A stretch of DNA of 13,183 nt from JBGTIS01 sp041745535. Its GTDB lineage: Bacteria > Bacteroidota > Bacteroidia > Cytophagales > Cyclobacteriaceae. Position numbers and translations under genes: made by a program. Where the stretch lies: contig JBGTIS010000092.1 of assembly GCA_041745535.1 (NCBI GenBank), forward strand, positions 1 through 13,183. Direction: 5' to 3'. Positions 7,154 to 13,183 of this stretch are shown here, in pieces. Position 1 is the stretch's first letter; every line of letters begins with the position of its first letter. The notes below the pieces were generated by a model. The model saw only the letters and a list, made by a program, of their open reading frames with translations. It searched no databases and was not told the origin of the DNA.

Positions 7154-8032
7154 TTACTTCCTTCCTAATACATCCGCCATAGTATCACCAATGTCGGCAG
7201 GGGAATTTACTACATGGATACCACACTCTTTCATAATTCTCATTTTTGCTTCAGCGGTATCATCTTCCCCACCAATAATTGCTCCTGCATGGCCCATACG
7301 ACGACCGGGAGGCGCGGTTTTACCGGCAATAAAACCTACTACAGGCTTGGTGCCGTATTCTTTTATCCAGTAAGCCGCTTCCGACTCCATACTTCCGCCA
7401 ATTTCACCAATCATAATAATGCCTTCGGTTTCAGGGTCTTCCATTAACAGCTTTACGGCTTGCAAGGTAGTGGTACCAATAATAGGATCGCCGCCAATAC
7501 CAATACAGGTCGATTGCCCCATACCGGCTTTCGTGATCTGATCCACAGCTTCATATGTAAGGGTACCTGATCGTGAAACAATACCAATTGTGCCTTTTTT
7601 ATGTATAAATCCGGGCATAATCCCAACCTTGGCTTCACCCGGTGTAATTACACCCGGGCAATTAGGGCCGATCAAGGTAATATCTTTTTTATGAGAAAGA
7701 TACTGTTTAGCTTTCATCATATCCTGAACAGGAATGCCTTCTGTAATGGCTATAATTACTTTGATGCCAGCATCGGCAGCTTCCATAATGGCATCGGCAG
7801 CAAAGGCAGGCGGCACAAAAATCAATGAAACATTGGCCTGTTTTTCTTCAACAGCTTCCTGCACCGTATTGAATACAGGCAGGTCGAGATGGGTCTGACC
7901 GCCTTTTCCGGGAGTTACACCGCCAACTACATTAGAACCGTATGCAATCATTTGCTCGGCGTGAAAGGTTCCTTCTGATCCGGTAAAGCCCTGTATAATA
8001 ATGCGGGAATCTTTATTTACTAAAACACTCAT
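7154..8032 (-). CDS. sucD: Succinyl-CoA synthetase, alpha subunit
   Basis: Alpha subunit of succinate-CoA ligase, which makes succinate and ATP or GTP from succinyl-CoA in the TCA cycle; it carries the CoA site and the phosphorylated histidine. Numbered from ATG at 8032 (292 residues, normal for SucD): CoA-binding Rossmann motif GFTGSEGTFHAEQ (15-27), GPNCPG (122-127), GIGGDP (178-183), and the phosphohistidine His248 in RRMGHAGAIIGG. A longer frame opens at a TTG at 8068, but the extra 12 residues lie across the promoter boxes and are absent from the family, so ATG 8032 (MSVLVNKDSRIIIQGFTG) is the start. It has its own promoter (8055-8085) and terminator (7105-7134), so it is monocistronic. 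The beta subunit gene sucC is not in the window. Confidence 0.97.
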   Translation of the reverse strand: MSVLVNKDSRIIIQGFTGSEGTFHAEQMIAYGSNVVGGVTPGKGGQTHLDLPVFNTVQEAVEEKQANVSLIFVPPAFAADAIMEAADAGIKVIIAITEGIPVQDMMKAKQYLSHKKDITLIGPNCPGVITPGEAKVGIMPGFIHKKGTIGIVSRSGTLTYEAVDQITKAGMGQSTCIGIGGDPIIGTTTLQAVKLLMEDPETEGIIMIGEIGGSMESEAAYWIKEYGTKPVVGFIAGKTAPPGRRMGHAGAIIGGEDDTAEAKMRIMKECGIHVVNSPADIGDTMADVLGRK

Positions 8033-8054
8033 GGTAAGTATATTAAAGTTTGTG

Positions 8055-8085
8055 CAAAAATAGGACAATTACCGGCTTTGACAAA
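8055..8085 (-). promoter_or_regulatory. Consensus Bacteroidota promoter of sucD
   Basis: On the minus strand TTTG (8082-8085), exactly 19 bases, then TATTTTTG (8055-8062): a full match to TTTG-N19-TAnnTTTG, the primary sigma-factor promoter of Bacteroidota. Transcription should begin near 8048-8050, giving a leader of about 16-18 bases to the ATG at 8032. Confidence 0.85.
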
Positions 8086-8131
8086 CCTTATTTCAGATTC
8101 CCACCAACAAATTTAAAAGACTGCCTTACTG

Positions 8132-9091
8132 TTAAAAGGAAGTTTGCAAAATTGGTTTTACCTTTTCAAATTTTACACTAACGGTAGTACCCTGATTTAA
8201 TTTACTATCCACGGAAACTTCCCCGTTCATCACTTCTGTAAATTTTTGTACGATAGAAAGTCCAAGGCCCGTAGAAGCTTCACCCCCTGTAGGTTTGGCC
8301 GAAAGTTTCTGAAATTTCCTGAACAACTTTTTCTGATCTTCTTTGCTTATGCCCGGTCCATGGTCTCGTACACAGGTTACTATCCTGTTTTGCTCATCGT
8401 AAATGTCAATCACGATGGTAGCGTGCGCCGGTGAAAACTTGATTGCGTTCGAAATCAGGTTTTCTATAATTTGTGTATAATAATTGGCATCTACCTGGGC
8501 CTTATAATCGTGCGAACGGGTGTTGAGTGTCAAAGAAATATCTTTGCGCTGCGTGAGTACATCAAATTGCCTAATGATATTCTGAAGCACCGGAATTAAA
8601 TTTACAGGCTCTATATTAATGTTGGATTTTTTAGCCTCAATCGCCTCTATACAAAGCAAATTGGTAATCATCTTGTCCATGCGCATCGCGGTATCCTGAA
8701 TCAGTGATAAATATTCAGCCTGTTCACGAGATATATGGGGCAGGTCAACCTTCAGAATATCCGCCAGCCCTACCACCTGACTAATCGGTGTTTTCAGATT
8801 ATGGGTCAAAATGTTAATGAAGTTATCTTTTTCCTCATTAACATGAAGTAACATTTTGTTTTGCTGTTCTATGTTTTTCTGATGTGTCTGAAACTCCAAC
8901 TGCTGCTGAATTAACAGGTTTTGCAACTTCTCTTTTTGTTTTTTCTCCTTAAATCGCAAAACGATAAAGATTAGTAACAATCCCAGAGCAACCCAGAGCA
9001 AACTGTGATGTAGCCAGTTAATTTCCAGTTCCGGTAATACACTTGCGTGTATAGCAGTAAAAATTATATTGTACGTAAAATACTTTAACAT
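8132..9091 (-). CDS. Membrane-anchored sensor histidine kinase
   Basis: Histidine kinase of 319 residues. A hydrophobic N-terminus (1-17) and a clear membrane helix (about 29-46) leave only a very short periplasmic part (about 18-28), so there is no room for a classic extracellular sensor domain. A Lys/Gln/Glu-rich coiled coil (47-90) leads into the catalytic core: H box ILTHNLKTPISQ with His97, N box IIENLISNAIKFSP (208-221), G1 box RDHGPGIS (242-249), F box LFRKFQKL (256-263), G2 box GLGLSIVQKF (275-284). All catalytic residues are present. It probably senses a membrane or cytoplasmic signal, or a partner protein. No response regulator is adjacent; it reads toward sucD, about 100 bases downstream, which has its own promoter. 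ATG at 9091 is the start; I saw no good promoter box before it. Confidence 0.92.
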   Translation of the reverse strand: MLKYFTYNIIFTAIHASVLPELEINWLHHSLLWVALGLLLIFIVLRFKEKKQKEKLQNLLIQQQLEFQTHQKNIEQQNKMLLHVNEEKDNFINILTHNLKTPISQVVGLADILKVDLPHISREQAEYLSLIQDTAMRMDKMITNLLCIEAIEAKKSNINIEPVNLIPVLQNIIRQFDVLTQRKDISLTLNTRSHDYKAQVDANYYTQIIENLISNAIKFSPAHATIVIDIYDEQNRIVTCVRDHGPGISKEDQKKLFRKFQKLSAKPTGGEASTGLGLSIVQKFTEVMNGEVSVDSKLNQGTTVSVKFEKVKPILQTSF

Positions 9092-9464
9092 AAATTGATT
9101 TAAATGATGCTATAATATTGTATCCGTACATTTATCCAGGGCCCACACAGCCCATTTTTATTTCCTTCAGACTAGTTTTAAAAACTGCCCGCTTACTGTT
9201 TCAATTTTTACAGTTTGTATTAGAGACTGCCTTAAATTAATTTTAAATACTTATGTAACTAATAAAGTCAAAATAAATTATTACCTCAAAAATATAAATA
9301 TTTAAATAATAAATAAAACTTTTTTAATAAAAACTTAATTAAAAATAGATTTAAAGTTTACGATTAGTAATGGTTTTATTCATAAATATTAATCAGCGCC
9401 CATATCTGTATAACTGAAGAATATTTTTATTTTTGGGAAACGTACACCCAAAGCTCCTTCATCC
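9092..9464. other. AT-rich divergent spacer between kinase and transporter
   Basis: About 370 bases separating a minus-strand kinase from a plus-strand transporter. Positions 9236-9360 are almost only A and T. The stretch holds the plus-strand transporter promoter (9405-9435) and must hold the kinase promoter, which I could not place. No gene, RNA gene or strong hairpin was found. Confidence 0.6.
9405..9435 (+). promoter_or_regulatory. Promoter of the DASS transporter
   Basis: TCTG (9405-9408; one base off TTTG), exactly 19 bases, then TATTTTTG (9428-9435), an exact TAnnTTTG box. The expected transcription start near 9442 lies about 23 bases before the TTG start codon at 9465 and so supports that start. 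Confidence 0.7.
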
Positions 9465-10934
9465 TTGGACAAACACACCAAAATCAAAGAAAAAAAAGTA
9501 AATCTGGTAAAAATCATCAGCCTAGGCGCCGGACCAGTATTATTTTTAATATTGTATAATTTTTTTGATCAGCCTGAAGGGTTAAAAGAATCCGCGACTG
9601 CCGTAATCGCTCTGGCAGCTTGGATGATCGTATGGTGGATTACAGATGCCGTACCCCTACCGGTGACGGCCTTGCTTCCTTTGGTGTTTTTTCCGGTGCT
9701 CCAGGTTTTTGATATGACTACAGCCGCTGCACCCTATGCCAATCCTATCATATTTCTTTTTATGGGAGGATTTATTATTGCTCTGGCTATGGAAAAACGA
9801 AATCTGCATACCCGCATTGCGCTTAACCTAATCCGCATGACCGGTACCCACGCCAATGGCATTATTTTGGGCTTTATGCTTGCTACGGCTTTCTTAAGTA
9901 TGTGGATTTCCAATACGGCTACCACAGTGATGATGCTTCCTATTGCATTATCAGTTATAGATTTGCTAAAAGAGCAAAATAAAGGAAAGGGCAATTATAA
10001 AAAGTTTGCCCTGTGCCTGATGCTAAGTATTGCCTATGCGGCAAATATTGGGGGCACTACCACCATCATAGGCACCCCGCCTAATGTAGTTTTTGTAGGG
10101 TACATGAAAGAGATTTTAAACCAGGAAATTACCTTTGGTAAATGGCTGCTCATCGGTATTCCATTTTGCCTGATTATGCTGGCGGCTGTTTTCTTTATTA
10201 TTACAAAGGTACTTTTTCCGCATAAAATGGGTAAAATGGAAGGCTCTTCTACACTGATAAAAAATAAATTATTAGAATTAGGAACTATGTCGCGGGCAGA
10301 AAGCCTGGTGGCTGTGATTTTTTTCCTGACTGCGTTTTTCTGGATGTTTCAACAGAATATTAACAACCTGCTCGCAGGCAATTATTTAAACAATACTGTA
10401 ATTGCCATGGCAGGTGGTGTGCTTATGTTTATCATACCTGTTAGTTTAAAAAAACCGGAGTTTATTCTGAACTGGAAAAGTACTGAACGGCTTCCCTGGG
10501 GTATCCTGTTATTATTTGGCGGGGGATTGTGCCTGGCAAAAGGAATGGAAGAAACTGGTATTATTCAGTTCGCGGGCAATAAAATCGCGGAAAACACTGC
10601 GATTAATCCTTTTTTTCTCACAATTGTACTTACTGTATTCGCGCTTTTACTCACTGAAATAATGAGCAATGTGGCCCTTACTGTCATATTTTTACCTGTG
10701 GTGCTGGGCATCGCGGAAAGCCTTCAGGTAGAACCCCTTTATTTGGCAATTCCGGTTACGCTGGCTGCCAGTTGTGCTTTTATGATGCCTGTTTCTACGC
10801 CACCTAATGCTGTGGTTTTTTCCAGCGGCTATATCAAAATAAATGAAATGGTGAAAGCCGGAATTATACTCAACATCATTGCGGTAATGCTGCTAGTGCT
10901 GTTATCATTCACAATATTGCGCTGGGTGTACTAG
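9465..10934 (+). CDS. SLC13/DASS family sodium:dicarboxylate symporter
   Basis: Inner-membrane transporter of the divalent anion:sodium symporter family, 489 residues and about 11 hydrophobic segments. Family marks: first SNT motif (149-151) in MWISNTATTVMMLP, first sodium/substrate hairpin ANIGGTTTIIGTPPNVVF (193-210), second motif SNV (401-403) in EIMSNVALTVIFLP, and the second inverted-repeat hairpin SCAFMMPVSTPPNAVVFSSG (436-455), which is the family signature. These pairs bind sodium and the carboxylate. Likely substrates are C4-dicarboxylates such as succinate, malate or fumarate, though sulfate or phosphate carriers share the fold. The start is TTG at 9465: no ATG occurs before residue 53, and the promoter lies just upstream. 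The stop TAG (10932-10934) lies within the CTAG that borders the downstream insertion element, so the coding region is intact but its native 3' flank has been displaced. Confidence 0.93.
   Translation: MDKHTKIKEKKVNLVKIISLGAGPVLFLILYNFFDQPEGLKESATAVIALAAWMIVWWITDAVPLPVTALLPLVFFPVLQVFDMTTAAAPYANPIIFLFMGGFIIALAMEKRNLHTRIALNLIRMTGTHANGIILGFMLATAFLSMWISNTATTVMMLPIALSVIDLLKEQNKGKGNYKKFALCLMLSIAYAANIGGTTTIIGTPPNVVFVGYMKEILNQEITFGKWLLIGIPFCLIMLAAVFFIITKVLFPHKMGKMEGSSTLIKNKLLELGTMSRAESLVAVIFFLTAFFWMFQQNINNLLAGNYLNNTVIAMAGGVLMFIIPVSLKKPEFILNWKSTERLPWGILLLFGGGLCLAKGMEETGIIQFAGNKIAENTAINPFFLTIVLTVFALLLTEIMSNVALTVIFLPVVLGIAESLQVEPLYLAIPVTLAASCAFMMPVSTPPNAVVFSSGYIKINEMVKAGIILNIIAVMLLVLLSFTILRWVY
10931..10934. 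repeat. Left CTAG target-site duplication
   Basis: CTAG immediately before the left terminal repeat of the insertion element, matched by CTAG at 12384-12387. A 4-base YTAR-type duplication is what I recall for the IS701 family. It contains the transporter stop codon. Confidence 0.75.
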
Positions 10935-10948
10935 CGATTAGTTTCGTG
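10935..10948 (+). repeat. Left terminal inverted repeat of the IS701-like element
   Basis: CGATTAGTTTCGTG, perfect match to the reverse complement of 12370-12383; further partial pairing continues for about eight bases. Confidence 0.9.
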
Positions 10949-10987
10949 CTTTTAAGCAGCCTTAGGTGTTTTTGAAGCGGCATTAGC

Positions 10988-12279
10988 TTAAATTATCGGC
11001 ACAGCATCATAAAAAGCAGGTGTTGACATAATTCCTTGACAGGTGAGGCTTTCCTTAAACATCCAATAGACATCTGCTTGAGTGGGATACTTCTTTTTAC
11101 GATACCATGGGCGCCCATTGAGCAGGTCTACAGAAGCATTCTTTTGTGTATGTTTCAAAAACCATAAGGATCGACAAGCAGCTAATAACGCGCGGAAAGT
11201 ATTGACCCCCACAATACAGTGATAAGTTTGACATTGGTTAGCGCCAAAGCCATAAAAGGCATTCGCGTCCCTGATGTTTATTTCCACAGCCCAACGTTTA
11301 CGGTATTCATCCAGGATCTGCTTCATGTTCAGGGATAGATCTGTGCTAAAAAAAGCTTCCATCTCTTTGGTGTTACCTTCTGCTTTGTCGCGTTTGATAA
11401 TGACAACTGTGATCCCCACACCGGGCAAGACCCTGTGCCATATGCCTTTCCAGGATTGAACCCAGGTATTCGTTTCTGTGGGATGAGCTATCCAGCCCTT
11501 CTTTTTAGTAATCAGTGTTTTAGCAGACCCTATCAGTTGACCTTTTTTAGGCTTAGGCCCTCTCTTGCCTTTGGGTTTAGATACTGGTAATTCAAAAAAG
11601 TTACTGGAGACAGGAAACCGGCCCGTTACATCAACGTTGTCAGGGAGGCTGCGTAAAAATTGCTTGGTTGAATAACCCCCATCGGCACTTACCATGATAG
11701 GGTGATTGGTTAAGGTATTTGCGATTAAGTCTACAATCTAACTGGCTACGGGATTTGTAGTTTACTTTCAGATCTTTAGCAATGTCTTGTTTTACATAGA
11801 GCTTCAAACCAACAGGAATGGATAAACCATATCCCGGCCATCTTTTAAAGGGGATTGTCATGGTGGCCCAGACCCAATTCAATCCACACAAACTCCGGTA
11901 TTCCTGCCAGGCACTACCGGCCCCATCGCGGTAATTAGAAGCTCCTTCTATCTGTCGGCCATTTTTCTTATAAGTTCCATCATCTACCTGAATACGGATT
12001 GGTTCATCTGTATCGATAAAGGAAGCACTCAAAAGAAGTACCTGCTGCCAGAGTTGATCCATTACCTTATAAAAGGGGGAAAAAAACATAAAAACGTGAA
12101 AAACGCTTATATGTGACTGCGCCACTCAACGGCAAATAGGTGGTAATCGTATCATGAGAAGAAGATAACGACCATCCATAGGACAATAATTGAAAGCTCT
12201 GAAGTGAGGGACTGGTAAAGTGGTTGGCAAATAGGTTGATGAGTAGTTGTGCAAAGGATGAGTTTAAAAAATATTCCAT
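10988..12279 (-). pseudogene. IS701-like DDE transposase, broken by two frameshifts
   Basis: DDE transposase in three pieces that join to about 430 residues, a normal family length. Piece 1 starts with ATG at 12279 (MEYFLNSSFAQLLINLFANH) and runs off frame in a T7C5 run near 12074-12085, where it would stop after FFPLL. Piece 2 continues in the +1 frame with FYKVMDQLWQQVL and carries the first catalytic Asp in IQVDDGTYKKNG, then DGAGSAWQEYR and LSIPVGLKLYVK. A second shift (one extra base near 11733-11740, after YKSRSQL) leads to piece 3: VDLIANTL..., second Asp in MVSADGGYSTKQFLRSLP, and the Glu in YRKRWAVEINIRDANAFYG. It ends at TAA 10988-10990. All three catalytic residues survive, but no single frame encodes them, so the copy is probably inactive. 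A sequencing error at the homopolymer is an alternative for the first shift. Confidence 0.85.
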
Positions 12280-12369
12280 GGTGAAACCTCTTTTGTTTTG
12301 TGTGATGACTTATACATCGCAGGTTGAACCATGGATGTTTCATTTATAGACGATTATCAGCCTCAAAAT

Positions 12370-12383
12370 CACGAAACTAATCG
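12370..12383 (-). repeat. Right terminal inverted repeat of the IS701-like element
   Basis: CACGAAACTAATCG, the exact reverse complement of the left end at 10935-10948, followed by the right CTAG. Confidence 0.9.
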
Positions 12384-12387
12384 CTAG
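12384..12387. repeat. Right CTAG target-site duplication
   Basis: CTAG directly after the right terminal repeat, equal to 10931-10934. The Rhs reading frame passes through it (GCT AGT ACT GAA). Confidence 0.75.
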
Positions 12388-12538
12388 TACTGAATACACT
12401 TATGATGGCAGTGGCAACTTAACTACCGACTCAAACAAAGGAATTTTCAATATTGATTATAATCATTTAAATTTACCTCAACTGATTACCTTTAGTAATG
12501 GAAATACCATTGATTATACTTTAACGTCAGTTATTTAA
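12384..12538 (+). pseudogene. Rhs/YD-repeat protein fragment
   Basis: About 50 codons of an Rhs-type protein with no start. The frame reads STEYTYDGSGNLTTDSNKG, then FNIDYNHLNLPQLITFSNG and NTIDYT, the alternating YD repeat pattern (YDxxGNLxxD...IxYNxLNLPxxI...G) that forms the shell of Rhs and related polymorphic toxins and adhesins. After DYT the expected YDAxGxKL is lost and the frame ends LTSVI-stop at 12536-12538, so the right break is near 12518. The left break is the CTAG edge of the IS701-like element. The rest of the gene, including any toxin tip, is absent from the window. It is certainly non-functional as it stands. Confidence 0.85.
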
Positions 12539-12640
12539 AGTTTCTTGGGAAAGTACCATTTTAAGCAGCGTTTATCAGCCGGTTTCTATCTTCAAAAACA
12601 ATGATGCGGGGGTGCTGATCCATAAAGGTGGAATGTAGTT
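12539..12640. other. Unassigned junction between Rhs and IS982 remnants
   Basis: About 100 bases between the end of the Rhs-like frame and the end of recognisable IS982 homology. Short open stretches exist on both strands (for example ESTILSSVYQPVSIFKNNDA on plus and FMDQHPRIIVFEDRNRLINA on minus), but none matches a family I know. It may be a scrambled element end or a remnant of a third gene. Confidence 0.4.
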
Positions 12641-12934
12641 CTCAGGCATAGCTGGCTGACAACGGTACTTGAGCAGTAAATAGAGTTCTACAACTACGTG
12701 TGAGATCAAGGCCACAAACCGCTCATAGCAGGGGGCATCAGGCAGCCAACTCAAGTAGCGGCCTAAAATGTCCTGATGATAGAAATATTTCAGACACTTC
12801 TGACCAGATAGGTGAAAAGCGGTTAGCACCGTCATGACCTCACTGGGCGAAAAGCGAGAATTCCACCTGGATTCCGGTAAGCCTTCGGCTGCTACCAAAC
12901 GATGTAATTCCAAAAGGAAATCATCGCTTTCCAC
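12575..12934 (-). pseudogene. IS982-like transposase, truncated N-terminal part
   Basis: 119-codon frame whose first 90 or so residues fit the N-terminal region of IS982-type transposases: IFVESDDFLLELHRLVAA (starting a few codons before the nominal GTG), RFSPSEVMTVLTAFHLSGQK, CLKYFYHQDILGRYLSWLP, CYERFVALISHVVVELYLLL. The match ends near YRCQPAMPENY. The following residues are not transposase-like, and the catalytic DDE core (FIDST and later) is missing. The frame stays open upstream of the GTG at 12934 for several codons (IIVPRRTEI), so the true start is unclear. With about two thirds of the protein deleted it cannot be active. The family call is from remembered motif patterns. Confidence 0.75.
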
Positions 12935-12973
12935 AAAAATTTCTGTCCGTCGTGGAACGATAATTTTGTCTCT

Positions 12974-13035
12974 GTCAAGATTTGCGTATTCTTTGTTTTA
13001 TACAATGTGTAATTTACACACTCGCAAATCTTGAC
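12974..13035. repeat. 62-bp structure: 13-bp inverted repeat with nested TGTGTAA palindrome
   Basis: GTCAAGATTTGCG (12974-12986) is followed 36 bases later by its perfect reverse complement (13023-13035). Inside the loop, TGTGTAA (13006-13012) and TTACACA (13014-13020) form a second perfect inverted repeat around one base. The right arm is followed by a T8 run. It lies upstream of the IS982-like remnant and before the last gene, so it may be a small non-autonomous element, an element end, an operator, or a terminator-like hairpin. Confidence 0.7.
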
Positions 13036-13088
13036 TTTTTTTTCACACTACTATACAGTTTTTAGAGGGGTTAGATCAAGGATAGCCC

Positions 13089-13096
13089 TATCTTTG
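13089..13096 (+). promoter_or_regulatory. Possible -7 box for the last gene
   Basis: TATCTTTG matches TAnnTTTG, 24 bases before the ATG at 13121. No TTG/TTTG lies 19 bases upstream, so the assignment is weak. Confidence 0.35.
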
Positions 13097-13120
13097 AGGT
13101 TGACCAAAACTTTAAAGAAA

Positions 13121-13183
13121 ATGACTACCCTTGAACGGACAAAAGTTAAGGAATTATTTGCTGGCTTCCATATACCTACGATT
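13121..13183 (+). CDS. Start of an unidentified gene, cut by window edge
   Basis: An ATG at 13121 opens a frame through the last 21 codons of the window (MTTLERTKVKELFAGFHIPT...). The residues are charged and amphipathic, with no signal peptide. They are too few to assign a family; a transposase is possible given the setting but not shown. A TAnnTTTG-type box 24 bases upstream supports a genuine gene start. Confidence 0.45.
   Translation, partial: MTTLERTKVKELFAGFHIPTI

Larger units (their letters stand above)
10935..12383 (-). mobile_element. IS701-like insertion sequence, 1449 bp, defective
   Basis: Complete element bounded by CTAG on both sides (10931-10934 and 12384-12387). Its terminal inverted repeats are CGATTAGTTTCGTG at the left (10935-10948) and the exact reverse complement at the right (12370-12383); they extend to about 22 bases with two mismatches. 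The only long gene is a DDE transposase on the minus strand, split over three frames. Family assignment rests on the DDE residues, the length and the CTAG duplication, and is not confirmed by a search. Left flank: the dicarboxylate transporter. Right flank: an Rhs fragment. Confidence 0.85.

Noticed and set aside
8033..8068. N-terminal extension of sucD from a TTG
   Set aside because: It crosses the -7 promoter box and precedes the expected transcription start; SucD proteins begin at the downstream ATG.
8118..9235. Similar short strings ACTGCC...TTACTGTT near 8120, 9184 and 9228
   Set aside because: The similarity is only 10-15 bases with gaps and could be chance; no consistent repeat unit or flanking structure.
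11700..11740. Second transposase break as a programmed frameshift
   Set aside because: No slippery heptamer or hairpin is visible at the shift; an inserted base is the simpler explanation.
1..13183. CRISPR array, tRNA genes, phage or defence genes
   Set aside because: No regularly spaced direct repeats, no cloverleaf-like sequence with T-loop GGTTCGAAT, and no nuclease, integrase or capsid genes were seen on either strand.

Overview
The window looks like a piece of a Bacteroidota chromosome, most likely from the Cytophagales. The evidence is moderate-to-low GC with AT-rich intergenic DNA, almost no Shine-Dalgarno sequences, a Bat aerotolerance gene pair, a Cytophagia-style thiolase and sucD, and promoters of the Bacteroidota type (TTTG, 19 bases, TAnnTTTG). 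The lineage is inferred from these features, not from a database match.

Left part (1-9091). Every gene reads on the minus strand. From low to high coordinates they are: the N-terminus of a secreted protein cut by the window edge; a secreted alpha/beta-hydrolase (esterase type); an NtrC-like response regulator without a C-terminal DNA-binding domain; the RNase P RNA gene (rnpB); a 135-residue protein of unknown function; an acetyl-CoA C-acetyltransferase; a BatC-like TPR protein overlapping a BatB-like von Willebrand protein; succinyl-CoA synthetase alpha subunit (sucD) with a textbook promoter and a hairpin terminator; and a membrane-anchored histidine kinase. sucD and the thiolase belong to central acyl-CoA metabolism. 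The two Bat genes form a translationally coupled pair at the inner membrane.

Middle (9092-10934). A 370-base AT-rich spacer carries a promoter for a plus-strand SLC13/DASS sodium:dicarboxylate symporter that begins with TTG. The stop codon of this gene lies inside the target-site duplication of the insertion sequence that follows.

Right part (10931-13183). This is a mobile-element scar. A 1449-bp IS701-like element has perfect 14-bp terminal repeats and CTAG on both sides, but its transposase is broken by two frameshifts. Next come about 130 bases of an Rhs/YD-repeat gene, a truncated IS982-like transposase, a 62-bp inverted-repeat structure, and the first 21 codons of an unidentified plus-strand gene.

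I did not find a convincing undescribed system. Most of the window is ordinary core genome. The parts most worth a second look are the IS/Rhs scar and its inverted-repeat structure, the regulator with an altered sigma-54 loop and no HTH, and the promoter-based correction of the sucD start.
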